A stretch of 16,635 nt of DNA from Bacteroidales bacterium UBA5281 (lineage in GTDB: Bacteria; Bacteroidota; Bacteroidia; Bacteroidales; Lentimicrobiaceae). Below the pieces are notes generated by a model, which was not told where the DNA came from, did not search any database, and saw only the letters and a program-made list of their open reading frames with translations. The stretch is from the NCBI GenBank assembly GCA_002410555.1, contig DHSR01000003.1, positions 1-16,635 on the forward strand. Direction: 5' to 3'. How positions within the stretch are numbered: position 1 is the first letter of the stretch; each line of letters opens with the position of its first letter. The position numbers and the translations under genes are program-made. This document shows positions 7,548 to 15,273 of the stretch, piece by piece.

Positions 7548-7632
7548 GCCCGAGTGGTGGAATTGGTAGACACGAAGGACTTAAAATCCTTTGGCCATTG
7601 CGGCCGTGCCGGTTCAAGTCCGGCCTCGGGTA
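7548..7632 (+). tRNA. tRNA-Leu (anticodon UAA)
   Basis: An 85-nt class II tRNA with a long variable arm (TGGCCATTGCGGCCGT region). The acceptor GCCCGAG (7548-7554) pairs with CTCGGGT (7625-7631), the terminal pair being G-U, and the discriminator is A at 7632 as usual for leucine. The anticodon loop CTTAAAA has TAA at 7582-7584, reading UUA/UUG. The T-arm contains GGTTCAAGTCC. CCA is not encoded. No separate promoter is visible in the 12 bases after the preceding terminator. Confidence 0.96.
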
Positions 7633-7642
7633 CAGGTGATTG

Positions 7643-7670
7643 AAAATCAGGCTTTAATGCCTGATTTTTT
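7643..7670 (+). terminator. Terminator after tRNA-Leu
   Basis: A 10-bp stem AAAATCAGGC / GCCTGATTTT (7643-7652 with 7659-7668), loop TTTAAT, with the T run extending to 7670. It starts 10 bases past the tRNA. Confidence 0.85.
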
Positions 7671-7800
7671 GTTTTTCACTTATCGTTAATGTCTCAGCTG
7701 AAATCATTTCTCCTTCCCGGTTTTCAGGCACTTTGTCATTTCTTTGCTGTTTCTAAGCCATTCTGTTGAGCACATCCCATCAATCATTGAATAAATGCAT

Positions 7801-7808
7801 TATATTTG
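7801..7808 (+). promoter_or_regulatory. -7 box of the four-gene envelope operon
   Basis: TATATTTG is an exact TAnnTTTG match and implies a start near 7815 with a leader of roughly 110 bases before the ATG at 7924. No TTTG lies at a good -33 distance. The remainder of 7671-7923 shows no gene or clear RNA structure. Confidence 0.5.
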
Positions 7809-7923
7809 CATATTAATTTGAATGGGATGAAAAGAAAAGAATAAAAATCTTTTGAGTTTTCAATCATTTTCAGCATACTTTTTGTTTAACAAGACAGTTT
7901 ATTAACCAAAACTTACTCAAATT

Positions 7924-8613
7924 ATGATTAACAGGATGAAAACAGGGCCCAGCAGCCTTGCACAAAAATTCAGGATACTGCCGTTAATTTTGCTGGCAAT
8001 GACATTGGCCCTGGGTTTTAATTCGTGCAAGAGTTCCAAAAAAGCACAAAAGAAGAAGGCCGCAATGGAACTGGCCGAGAAAACTGCCAAAGCCAAAGCC
8101 GATCTTATTGCCATTATTGGTGATGATGGAAAGATGACCCTCGAGGAAAAAGAATTTAAACTTGCTTCCATCAAACGGATGAACCTGCAGGATGAAGAAG
8201 TAAAGGCGCTGATAGCACAGGCCGAAGAAAAAATCGCTGCTGAACGTGCCGCACTGGAACGTAAAAAGGAAGAAGAACGACTACAGCGAGAACGCGAAGC
8301 GCGTGAAAGAGAACTGCGTGAAGGCGGTCAGTATCGCGAACTTAACATGAAAATGGATGCTGTTGCCAATGCCGGCGATGTAGCTACTGCCAATCAGAAG
8401 ATCAGGGAAGCACTCGCTGACTTCCGAAGTGATGACGTGCCTGTCCTCATTCTAATCAGCAGTGAAGGTGATATTAAGGATTACGATCGGCCAACCACCA
8501 TTCGTAAATACCTTGAATTCATTAAAGATCAGAAAAAATCACTCAACAAAGTGTTGAATGTGGTTTACGATTCGAATGGTAAAATAAAAGAGATTGAACT
8601 CATTAAAAAGTAA
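7924..8613 (+). CDS. Coiled-coil lipoprotein, first gene of the envelope operon
   Basis: A 229-residue predicted lipoprotein of unknown function. A basic N-terminus and hydrophobic stretch (ILPLILLAMTLALGF) lead to Cys35 in FNSC, a relaxed lipobox, so the mature protein should be membrane-anchored and face the periplasm or surface. Residues 40-62 are Lys/Ala-rich. Residues 67-100 (DDGKMTLEEKEFKLASIKR, then NLQDEEV) look like the helix-turn-helix pattern of TerB-like or EF-hand-like proteins, an impression only. Residues 100-135 are a highly charged coiled coil. The C-terminal part (about 136-229), with VPVLILISSEGD, DYDRPTTI and NVVYDSNGKIKEIELI, reads as a compact alpha/beta or NTF2-like domain. 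An alternative start is the ATG at 7936. It lies 6 bp ahead of the next gene and is probably co-transcribed with it. Confidence 0.82.
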   Translation: MINRMKTGPSSLAQKFRILPLILLAMTLALGFNSCKSSKKAQKKKAAMELAEKTAKAKADLIAIIGDDGKMTLEEKEFKLASIKRMNLQDEEVKALIAQAEEKIAAERAALERKKEEERLQREREARERELREGGQYRELNMKMDAVANAGDVATANQKIREALADFRSDDVPVLILISSEGDIKDYDRPTTIRKYLEFIKDQKKSLNKVLNVVYDSNGKIKEIELIKK

Positions 8614-8619
8614 AGAAGT

Positions 8620-9195
8620 ATGAGAAAGACAATAAGCATCATTGCAGCACTGCTATTTCTGGCGTCAGGCAATATTATGGCTCAGGACGATATCAGCCCG
8701 TCCCGGAAGCAGGCCATTGACTCCCTTGCATTGGAGAAAGTGCGGGACCTGAGTAAATATATCAGCATTATTGGTAACAAAGATACGCCCTGGTCAGAAG
8801 CCAACCGGGTAATTGAACGCACTCTCGAACTCTTTGCCGATGGTGCGCTTATGGGAGTATCATCACTCAACCGTGAAGAAGTAAACTACTATGGCGTACG
8901 TGAATATCTGGAGCGGTTGATGGCTCTGAATTATGACAAAGTAAATATTTCATGGTACAACATACAATACATCAGCGACCTGGAACGCCAGCCTGATGGA
9001 CGCTATGTTGGGGTAATAACCATCTATCAGCGTTTCGAGGGTACTACGGAGGAAGGGCTCAGGTATGTGGATGTTACCAAAAAGGACGTTACGGTATATG
9101 TAGAACGCAAAACCACCCAGATTTCCGGACGAATTATCGGATTTTGGGATGTGTTACTTGGAGACATTCGTGTAACCGAAACCAAACCAGGCTAA
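8620..9195 (+). CDS. Secreted NTF2-like-looking protein, second gene of the operon
   Basis: A 191-residue exported protein. The signal peptide is residues 1-21, with cleavage at IMA-QDD. The mature chain has an N-terminal helical part with a conserved-looking LELFADGA segment (69-76). It then shows the pattern YLERLMALNYDKVNISWYNI (about 96-114), a Gly turn (DGRYVG) and a run of beta strands ending in RIIGFWDVLLGDIRV. That helix-then-curved-sheet order resembles NTF2/SnoaL-like domains; I infer the fold and have no catalytic residues to cite. The same order of features recurs in the N-terminal 190 residues of the LRR protein two genes downstream. Function unknown. Confidence 0.82.
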   Translation: MRKTISIIAALLFLASGNIMAQDDISPSRKQAIDSLALEKVRDLSKYISIIGNKDTPWSEANRVIERTLELFADGALMGVSSLNREEVNYYGVREYLERLMALNYDKVNISWYNIQYISDLERQPDGRYVGVITIYQRFEGTTEEGLRYVDVTKKDVTVYVERKTTQISGRIIGFWDVLLGDIRVTETKPG

Positions 9196-9213
9196 TTATC
9201 GGCCTACTATTAT

Positions 9214-9262
9214 AAAACCGGCTTCAGGTCCCAACACAATAAAGTTGCGACTGAGCCGGTTT
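9214..9262. promoter_or_regulatory. Long-loop hairpin between operon genes two and three
   Basis: AAACCGGCTTCAG (9215-9227) pairs with CTGAGCCGGTTT (9251-9262) with one bulged T, around a 23-base loop. Only a short T-rich stretch (TTTATT) follows, so it is a weak terminator at best. It could reduce read-through or stabilise the upstream mRNA segment. Confidence 0.5.
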
Positions 9263-9284
9263 ATTAATGTTAACCAAATCCAGT

Positions 9285-10112
9285 ATGAAGAACCTTTTGC
9301 TGAGCCTTTCGTTTATTGTGTTGCTGCCGGTAATAACCCTATCACAATCATTTAATTCTTTGCTGGGCGACGAAAGTATATTGTATGCCCAGACCAAACA
9401 GGTAAACCAGTTTTTCAGACGGTTTAACGGTGAAGAAGATACGCGTGGCAATCGTTATTATAAGGATGATCTACAATATAGAAATGCTGAACTCAGACGA
9501 AAATATCTGAATGTATTGTTTGATTATAACAATTCATCCATTACTGACCCCATGCGTAAGGCTTTCATAACAGATGTGTTGAATTCAAAGCAGCCTGTTA
9601 TCCTTGATTTTCACCAGGGGCAATGGTTCGCTGAAGTGGCAACACGTTTTAAATATAAGGGGCAGGAAAAAGACCTTACTCTTTTTCTTAAACTTGAACC
9701 GGAAACCGGAGGATACAAATGGGTGTTTACCAATGTGTATTTCAAAGCTTATCACGAAATGTTTTCCAACGATACAGTTACCGGCAGTCATTTCTTACAT
9801 CCTTTAAGCCATGAACTCGATTTCATGAATCTGATCCGGGTGTTTAAAGATAAAAACTATGTGGAACTTTACACCGAAAAGTCTTACCGCCCTGACTTTC
9901 TCACCCTGTTTTTATATGAGTTTAAAAAAGGTGATCTTCAGTATGTTACTGTGAAGAATGTTAAATTTCATTTTTTTCAGGTTCCCGGATGGTATTTCGA
10001 ACTTTCCAATTTCAACCGACCCGGAACCAATTCCGGGTGGCTTATCTCATCCTTGCTTCAACTGAAAGAAGATCAAAAAGAAATGGTACTAAAATACATT
10101 TATCATGAATAA
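9285..10112 (+). CDS. Secreted protein of unknown function, third gene of the operon
   Basis: A 275-residue exported protein. I start it at the ATG at 9285 because this directly gives the signal peptide MKNLLLSLSFIVLLPVITLS, with cleavage near LSQ. The in-frame ATG at 9267 would add six residues and falls next to the hairpin. Noticeable segments are VNQFFRRFNGEED (40-52), a stretch rich in charged residues with YKDDLQYRNAELRRKYL, QWFAEVATRFKYKG (113-126), the strand KWVFTNVYF (145-153) and HPLSHELDFMNL (172-183). The first half has the helix-plus-sheet order of NTF2-like domains; the second half is a separate alpha/beta region. I do not recognise a functional family. Its end overlaps the start of the LRR gene by 8 bases, which points to translational coupling. 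Confidence 0.82.
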   Translation: MKNLLLSLSFIVLLPVITLSQSFNSLLGDESILYAQTKQVNQFFRRFNGEEDTRGNRYYKDDLQYRNAELRRKYLNVLFDYNNSSITDPMRKAFITDVLNSKQPVILDFHQGQWFAEVATRFKYKGQEKDLTLFLKLEPETGGYKWVFTNVYFKAYHEMFSNDTVTGSHFLHPLSHELDFMNLIRVFKDKNYVELYTEKSYRPDFLTLFLYEFKKGDLQYVTVKNVKFHFFQVPGWYFELSNFNRPGTNSGWLISSLLQLKEDQKEMVLKYIYHE

Positions 10113-12747
10113 TATTTTTATTGCAGTCCGGCATCTGATGATTCAACTGATGCTTTTGTTTGTTTTTTCAGGCCTGGCCATGGCCCAGCAGGGCGAAAGT
10201 AAATCCCGTTCTCTGACACCAGAAGAAAAAGCATCCTTCGAAAAGCAGGCTACACAGCTTGTCGGATTTATGGAATACGCATTTAATACTTTAGGCAACA
10301 GTAAGAGCGATTATCGTGATAAGGACATTATTATAAATCAATCCTATCTCAAGTTTTTCAAGAATGCAGAAGTGCAAATTGAAGATGATTTGCTTGAAAA
10401 ACGTGATGTGGTGACAAACAAAAATGTACAGGCCTATCTTAAGGATATTGATTTCTTTTATAAGGAAGTCACTTTTAAATATAATATCGAGGAAATTACT
10501 TCTGAAGTTAACGAAATGGGAGAGATCTATTTTCAGGTGAAAGCCAGCCGCAATCTTAAAGGAACAAATATTGAAGGTAAAGAGGTCAACAATAATCAGG
10601 TGCGGTATATTGAGCTTAACCTTGATGATGCAACCCGCGATTTGAAAATTGTAAGTATATACACTACTAAATCGAGTGAAGAACAGGAATTAATGGCCTG
10701 GTGGAATGCCCTGAACAATAATTGGCGTACTTTTTTTGCAAAAGAAACCGAAGCGGCTCCTGACCTAAAACTTAAAGACATAATTAAAATTGGTAAGGAT
10801 TTTGTTCTTGTAAAAAGAGAAGTTTATAATGATAGTATTGCCCACGACAGTATTGCGATGAGTGCTTCGCGCATCCTGGGCGATGTCCGAAAAATCTGGC
10901 GTACCGAAAGCATTTCACTTGCCGATAATCCACATATCGCAACATTGGACCCATTGTCTGCATTAACGGCCCTGAAATATCTCGACATTTCAGCAACTGC
11001 CATTACGGATTTGCAACCCATCCGTAACCTCACCCGCCTTGAACATCTCGATATTTCTAAAACACGAATTAGTTCAATTGAACCATTGCAATATTGTATT
11101 TCAATTCAAAACTTAAACCTTTCAAATACACCGGTTAATTCGCTTAATACCCTGGAAAATTTCGTAAAACTGGCTTATTTGGATATTTCATCTGTTTACA
11201 TCTTTGATATTTCGCCACTTGCAAAACTTAATGCTTTAAAAGAGCTACGAGCTGTGCACGTGCCCGTTGGGAGTTTTGAACCATTATCCGGTCTAACGTC
11301 TTTGGAATTACTCGACCTTTCAGGATCAGGCATAATGGATATGGAGGCATTTAGGACCTTGGTTGCCCTAAAACGCATTAGTCTTGAACGGACTTCCGTG
11401 TCAAACATTGATGCCATGAGCGCAATGAAAGCCCTTCAATTTGTTTATCTTGATTCTACCCTGGTGGCGGATCTTGATCCTTTGAGTGGATTGCCTGAAT
11501 TGCGCACCATCTATTGTGATCATACCCTGGTAGGCAGTGCAGAAGCTCAGGAGTTTATGCAGGCCAACCCGGATGTTAAGGTAATCTATGAATCAGTAGA
11601 GTTGGAAGAGTGGTGGAAGTTACTTTCTCCCGAATGGAAAGCAGTATTCAGTAAGGAAGTAATCATCAGCAATCCTCCGGAACGTGAGCAACTGCATGAA
11701 ATTACTTATCTTAAAAAGCTGAATGTTTCAAACGAGCGGTCATTGCGCTCTGTAGAACCCTTACGTAAATTAGTCACCCTTGAACAACTGGATGTCTCGG
11801 GAACAGGAATTACCGATGTGAGTGCATTGGCAGATCTTATTAATCTCCGTCAGCTTGATTTAGGCTCAACCATCATTGCCAATATTACTCCAATTATCAC
11901 CCTTACCAGTCTCACCGAGTTGGATATTTCATTTACCGGAGTAGCTGATCTTGAACCAATAACTGCACTGCAAAACTTACGTATACTTAAAATGGACAGC
12001 ATCCCGGCCATAAATCCGGAAGTTTTGGCACTTAATCAGAGATTACAAAAGATTTATGCGGATGGGGTTCGTAAAATGCCTGAATCTATAGATGTTTTGT
12101 GGGATCAGATTCCGGAAGCACTCATCATATATCGCACACCTGAATTGCAGACCTGGTGGCAACAACTCAATAACACCTGGAGAGACGTTTTTGATAAACT
12201 GGAACCGGGAACGGGTACACCAGATCGCGAACGCCTGCACCGGATTGCATCCATCCGGTCACTAGATCTTAGTCAAAACCGGGATATAATTAATTTATAT
12301 CCGCTGCGCATCCTGCAACAACTTGAAGTGCTGAATATTTCCGGACTTCCGGTAAATGATATCAGTCCGCTAATGGCCATTCACAGGCTTGTAGAGTTTA
12401 ATTGTTCCAATACACCGGTCACAGATCTTAGTGGTATTTCAGGTCAGCAGCGGCTTAAAGTAATTAACTGCTCAAATACACCTTTAAATAATATTGACCC
12501 TTTGGGACTACTGCCCATAGTTGAGGATATAAATATTTCAGGTACAGATGTGAGCAAGTTAAATGCTTTAGGGGATTCCTATTCTTTGGTCACTTTGTCC
12601 TGTTTCAATACCCGGATAAATAATTTAAAGCCGCTCGAAGACCTCGACAAATTGAAAGTGCTCAGGATTTACAATACCAGGGTATCTTCACGAAGGGTAG
12701 ATAAATTTAAAGAACTTCGACCCGACGTTGAAGTGATTTATTACTGA
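10105..12747 (+). CDS. Secreted SDS22-like leucine-rich-repeat protein with three WW-capped modules
   Basis: An 880-residue exported protein, probably a protein-binding scaffold on the periplasmic or outer face. The signal peptide ends near AMA-QQG (27/28). Residues 38-190 form an alpha+beta domain resembling the product two genes upstream. Three tandem modules follow. Each begins with a tryptophan-rich cap: ELMAWWNALNNNWRTFF (196-211), ELEEWWKLLSPEWKAVF (499-515) and ELQTWWQQLNNTWRDVF (680-696). Each continues with 22-residue LRRs of the LxxLDISxTxIxDLxPLxxL type, about ten, five and seven copies, and closes with a PDVKVIYE-like strand (NPDVKVIYE, IPEALIIYR, RPDVEVIYY). The regular 22-residue period is typical of SDS22/internalin-type repeats. 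No T9SS sorting domain or transmembrane segment is seen at the C-terminus. The start overlaps the preceding gene by 8 bases. The ligand is unknown. Confidence 0.9.
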   Translation: MNNIFIAVRHLMIQLMLLFVFSGLAMAQQGESKSRSLTPEEKASFEKQATQLVGFMEYAFNTLGNSKSDYRDKDIIINQSYLKFFKNAEVQIEDDLLEKRDVVTNKNVQAYLKDIDFFYKEVTFKYNIEEITSEVNEMGEIYFQVKASRNLKGTNIEGKEVNNNQVRYIELNLDDATRDLKIVSIYTTKSSEEQELMAWWNALNNNWRTFFAKETEAAPDLKLKDIIKIGKDFVLVKREVYNDSIAHDSIAMSASRILGDVRKIWRTESISLADNPHIATLDPLSALTALKYLDISATAITDLQPIRNLTRLEHLDISKTRISSIEPLQYCISIQNLNLSNTPVNSLNTLENFVKLAYLDISSVYIFDISPLAKLNALKELRAVHVPVGSFEPLSGLTSLELLDLSGSGIMDMEAFRTLVALKRISLERTSVSNIDAMSAMKALQFVYLDSTLVADLDPLSGLPELRTIYCDHTLVGSAEAQEFMQANPDVKVIYESVELEEWWKLLSPEWKAVFSKEVIISNPPEREQLHEITYLKKLNVSNERSLRSVEPLRKLVTLEQLDVSGTGITDVSALADLINLRQLDLGSTIIANITPIITLTSLTELDISFTGVADLEPITALQNLRILKMDSIPAINPEVLALNQRLQKIYADGVRKMPESIDVLWDQIPEALIIYRTPELQTWWQQLNNTWRDVFDKLEPGTGTPDRERLHRIASIRSLDLSQNRDIINLYPLRILQQLEVLNISGLPVNDISPLMAIHRLVEFNCSNTPVTDLSGISGQQRLKVINCSNTPLNNIDPLGLLPIVEDINISGTDVSKLNALGDSYSLVTLSCFNTRINNLKPLEDLDKLKVLRIYNTRVSSRRVDKFKELRPDVEVIYY

Positions 12748-12882
12748 AACCAGAGCAGCCATTACCCGGTAGAGTTTAATAATTTATTGATAAATTGTTA
12801 AAGTTATAAGTATTGTTTTTCAGATTAGCTGGTGATAGCGGTGAATTCTGCTAAGATTTCTATCGGCATAAACAATTTTTTG

Positions 12883-12890
12883 TAGATTTG
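12883..12890 (+). promoter_or_regulatory. -7 box upstream of gmd
   Basis: TAGATTTG matches TAnnTTTG and lies 24 bases before the gmd ATG. A TTTG at the proper -33 distance is absent. This suggests that gmd-fcl is transcribed separately from the LRR operon; no strong terminator is visible between 12748 and 12882. Confidence 0.5.
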
Positions 12891-12914
12891 TAATTTACTC
12901 TAACCATAGCCCAT

Positions 12915-14033
12915 ATGTCACAAAAAGTAGCATTGATTACCGGAATTACCGGACAGGATGGAGCCTATTTGGCAGACTTCCTGTTGCGTAAAGGATACAT
13001 TGTTCATGGTCTTAAGCGCCGGAGTTCTCTTTTTAATACTAACCGTATTGATCACCTGTATCAGGATCCCCATATTGAGAACCGGAACTTTATTCTGCAT
13101 TATGGAGATATGACAGACTCTTCCAATATTATTCGTATTGTACAGGAAGTTCAACCTGATGAAATATACAACCTTGCTGCCATGTCGCATGTAATGGTGA
13201 GTTTCGATTCGCCGGAATATGTGGCTAATGCTGATGGGGTGGGAACCCTGCGTATTCTGGAAGCCGTAAGGTTGCTTAATCTTGAAAAGAAAACCAGGGT
13301 ATATCAGGCCTCAACGAGTGAATTGTATGGATTGGTTCAGGCAGTTCCTCAAACGGAAAAAACTCCGTTTTATCCGCGAAGTCCTTATGCAGTAGCCAAA
13401 CTATATGCCTATTGGATCACCGTGAATTATAGAGAAGCCTATGGGATATACGCCGCAAATGGCATACTCTTTAATCATGAATCTCCCATACGGGGAGAAA
13501 CCTTTGTTACACGTAAAATCACCCGGGCGGTATCCCGCATAGCGCTGGGTTTACAGGATAAATTCTATCTTGGCAACTTATCAGCCCGCCGTGACTGGGG
13601 GCATGCAAAGGATTTTGTGAAAGCCATGTATTTAATACTTCAGCAGGACCAACCGGACGATTATGTTATTGCTACCGGAATTACTACCCCCGTGCGCGAT
13701 TTTGTGCGGATGGCTTTCAATGTCGTGGGTATTGAATTGCGTTTTGAAGGCGAAGGTGTTGCAGAGAAGGCATTTGTGGTAGCTTGTCATAACCCGGAGT
13801 ATCAACTTCCACAGGGTAAGGAGGTGCTGTCAGTTGATGCCCGTTATTTCAGACCTACCGAGGTGGAACTTCTTCAGGGTGATGCGTCTAAAGCACGCGA
13901 AAAACTGGGATGGAAACCCGAATATAGTTTGAAAGAACTGGTAGATGACATGATGGAAGGTGATATAGCACTCATGAAAAAAGAGAAATTTCTCCAGGAA
14001 GGGGGCTATGATATCCTGAGCTATTTTGAGTGA
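12915..14033 (+). CDS. gmd: GDP-mannose 4,6-dehydratase
   Basis: A 372-residue cytosolic enzyme of the extended short-chain dehydrogenase family. It converts GDP-D-mannose to GDP-4-keto-6-deoxy-D-mannose, the first step to GDP-L-fucose. The NADP(H)-binding motif is TGITGQDG (9-16), followed by the family's RRSS/FNTNRIDHL segment. NLAAMSHVMVSFDSPEY (86-102) is the substrate/cofactor loop, with Met94 where Ala, Lys or Arg is often found. Catalytic residues are Thr134 and Glu136 in QASTSELYG and the YxxxK pair Tyr158/Lys162 in SPYAVAK. NHESPIRGETFVTRKI is the GDP-mannose-binding signature. Length matches the family. It lies 32 bases ahead of fcl and is probably co-transcribed with it. Confidence 0.97.
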   Translation: MSQKVALITGITGQDGAYLADFLLRKGYIVHGLKRRSSLFNTNRIDHLYQDPHIENRNFILHYGDMTDSSNIIRIVQEVQPDEIYNLAAMSHVMVSFDSPEYVANADGVGTLRILEAVRLLNLEKKTRVYQASTSELYGLVQAVPQTEKTPFYPRSPYAVAKLYAYWITVNYREAYGIYAANGILFNHESPIRGETFVTRKITRAVSRIALGLQDKFYLGNLSARRDWGHAKDFVKAMYLILQQDQPDDYVIATGITTPVRDFVRMAFNVVGIELRFEGEGVAEKAFVVACHNPEYQLPQGKEVLSVDARYFRPTEVELLQGDASKAREKLGWKPEYSLKELVDDMMEGDIALMKKEKFLQEGGYDILSYFE

Positions 14034-14065
14034 TTAATTGAAATTTTAGAATTAAAAGATGTGCC

Positions 14066-15178
14066 ATGAAAATAAATAGCCGGATATATGTTGCCGGGCA
14101 TCGCGGTTTGGTGGGAAGTGCTATTTTGCGAAACCTTAGAGAAAAAGGATATACCAACCTGATTACCCGCACACACCATGAACTGGATTTAATGGATACA
14201 CAAGGTGTTTCTGCTTTTTTTGAAAAGGAAAGTCCGGAATATGTTTTTTTGGCAGCAGCCAAAGTAGGCGGTATAAAAGCCAACAATACTTACCGGGCGC
14301 AATTTATCTTTGAAAATCTTCAGATACAGAATAATGTTATTCATCGGGCTTATGTGAATAAAGTGAAAAAACTGCTTTTTCTTGGAAGCAGTTGTGTGTA
14401 TCCTAAAAATGCCCCGCAACCCATCAAAGAAGAATACCTGCTTACAGGAGAACTTGAATATACCAACGAGCCTTATGCCATTGCAAAGATTGCCGGTATG
14501 CGTATGTGTGAATCCTATAATTTACAGTATGGCACCGATTTTATCAGTGTAATGCCGACCAATCTTTACGGTTATAACGATAATTATAGCCTTGAAAACT
14601 CCCATGTATTGCCGGCGATGATACGTAAAATCTATCTTTGCCATGCCCTGGAAATGGGCAGGATAGATGAAGTAATTGATGATCTTTTGCGACATGAGAC
14701 ACCTGGAATCAGCCATGATTCAGACCCGGACGAGGTGCTTAAATATCTTATGCGTCATGGAATTGAAACTGAGAAACAAGGCCCGGATTTGAAGGTTAGT
14801 ATCAAGTTATGGGGAAGTGGAAATCCGTTTCGTGAATTTTTGTGGAGTGACGATATGGCTGATGCATGCGTTTATTTAATGGAAAATTACAGCTTTAAAA
14901 ATCTGTTAGACAGAACAGGGCATAATGAAAAGGATATTGTCCGGAATACGCATATAAATATTGGTACCGGCAGTGATATTACCATCCGTGAGCTAGCTGA
15001 ACTGGTTAAAAAAGTAGTGGGCTTTAAAGGTGACATATATTTCGATGCGAGCCAGCCTGATGGCACTTTCCGGAAGTTACTTGATGTAACTAAACTTACT
15101 CAACTGGGTTGGAAATATAAAATGTCACTGGAAGAGGGAATTCATAAGGCTTTCCAGCATTATATTGCCAGAAATTAA
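14066..15178 (+). CDS. fcl: GDP-L-fucose synthase
   Basis: A 370-residue enzyme (also called WcaG) that epimerises and reduces GDP-4-keto-6-deoxymannose to GDP-L-fucose with NADPH, completing the pathway begun by gmd upstream. The NADP motif is AGHRGLVGSA (10-19). The catalytic region is LGSSCVYPK (106-114), with Ser/Cys110 as in the family, and PYAIAK supplies Tyr137 and Lys141; His180 in NSHVLPAMI matches the catalytic His. It is about 50 residues longer than E. coli Fcl (321 aa). The extra length is mostly a hydrophilic insert at about 197-243 (GRIDEVIDDLLRHETPG through ETEKQGPD) before KLWGSGNPFREFLW, probably a surface extension. The start is the ATG at 14066. Products would feed fucosylation of surface glycans. 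Confidence 0.96.
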   Translation: MKINSRIYVAGHRGLVGSAILRNLREKGYTNLITRTHHELDLMDTQGVSAFFEKESPEYVFLAAAKVGGIKANNTYRAQFIFENLQIQNNVIHRAYVNKVKKLLFLGSSCVYPKNAPQPIKEEYLLTGELEYTNEPYAIAKIAGMRMCESYNLQYGTDFISVMPTNLYGYNDNYSLENSHVLPAMIRKIYLCHALEMGRIDEVIDDLLRHETPGISHDSDPDEVLKYLMRHGIETEKQGPDLKVSIKLWGSGNPFREFLWSDDMADACVYLMENYSFKNLLDRTGHNEKDIVRNTHINIGTGSDITIRELAELVKKVVGFKGDIYFDASQPDGTFRKLLDVTKLTQLGWKYKMSLEEGIHKAFQHYIARN

Positions 15179-15220
15179 GCCTTCCACCCTTTTTTTAACT
15201 TTTTTCTCAGACTGGTAAAA

Positions 15221-15251
15221 ATAAAAAAAGGCTGACCCCCGTGTCAGCCTT
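15221..15251 (-). terminator. Terminator of the cadherin/T9SS gene
   Basis: The 9-bp stem AAGGCTGAC / GTCAGCCTT (15228-15236 with 15243-15251) has the loop CCCCGT. On the minus strand it is followed by seven T and further T-rich sequence, and it lies 22 bases past the stop codon at 15274. For the plus-strand fcl gene the following sequence is not T-rich, so it acts mainly leftwards. Confidence 0.88.
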
Positions 15252-15273
15252 AAATCAGATATCCTCATAGATT

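Noticed and set aside
7548..7632. tRNA 3' end as an integration attachment site
   Set aside because: No integrase and no repeat of the tRNA 3' end is visible; the following genes have ordinary host-like composition.
13972..14419. Minus-strand frames opposite gmd and fcl
   Set aside because: They are antisense shadows of two intact enzyme genes with recognised active-site motifs.
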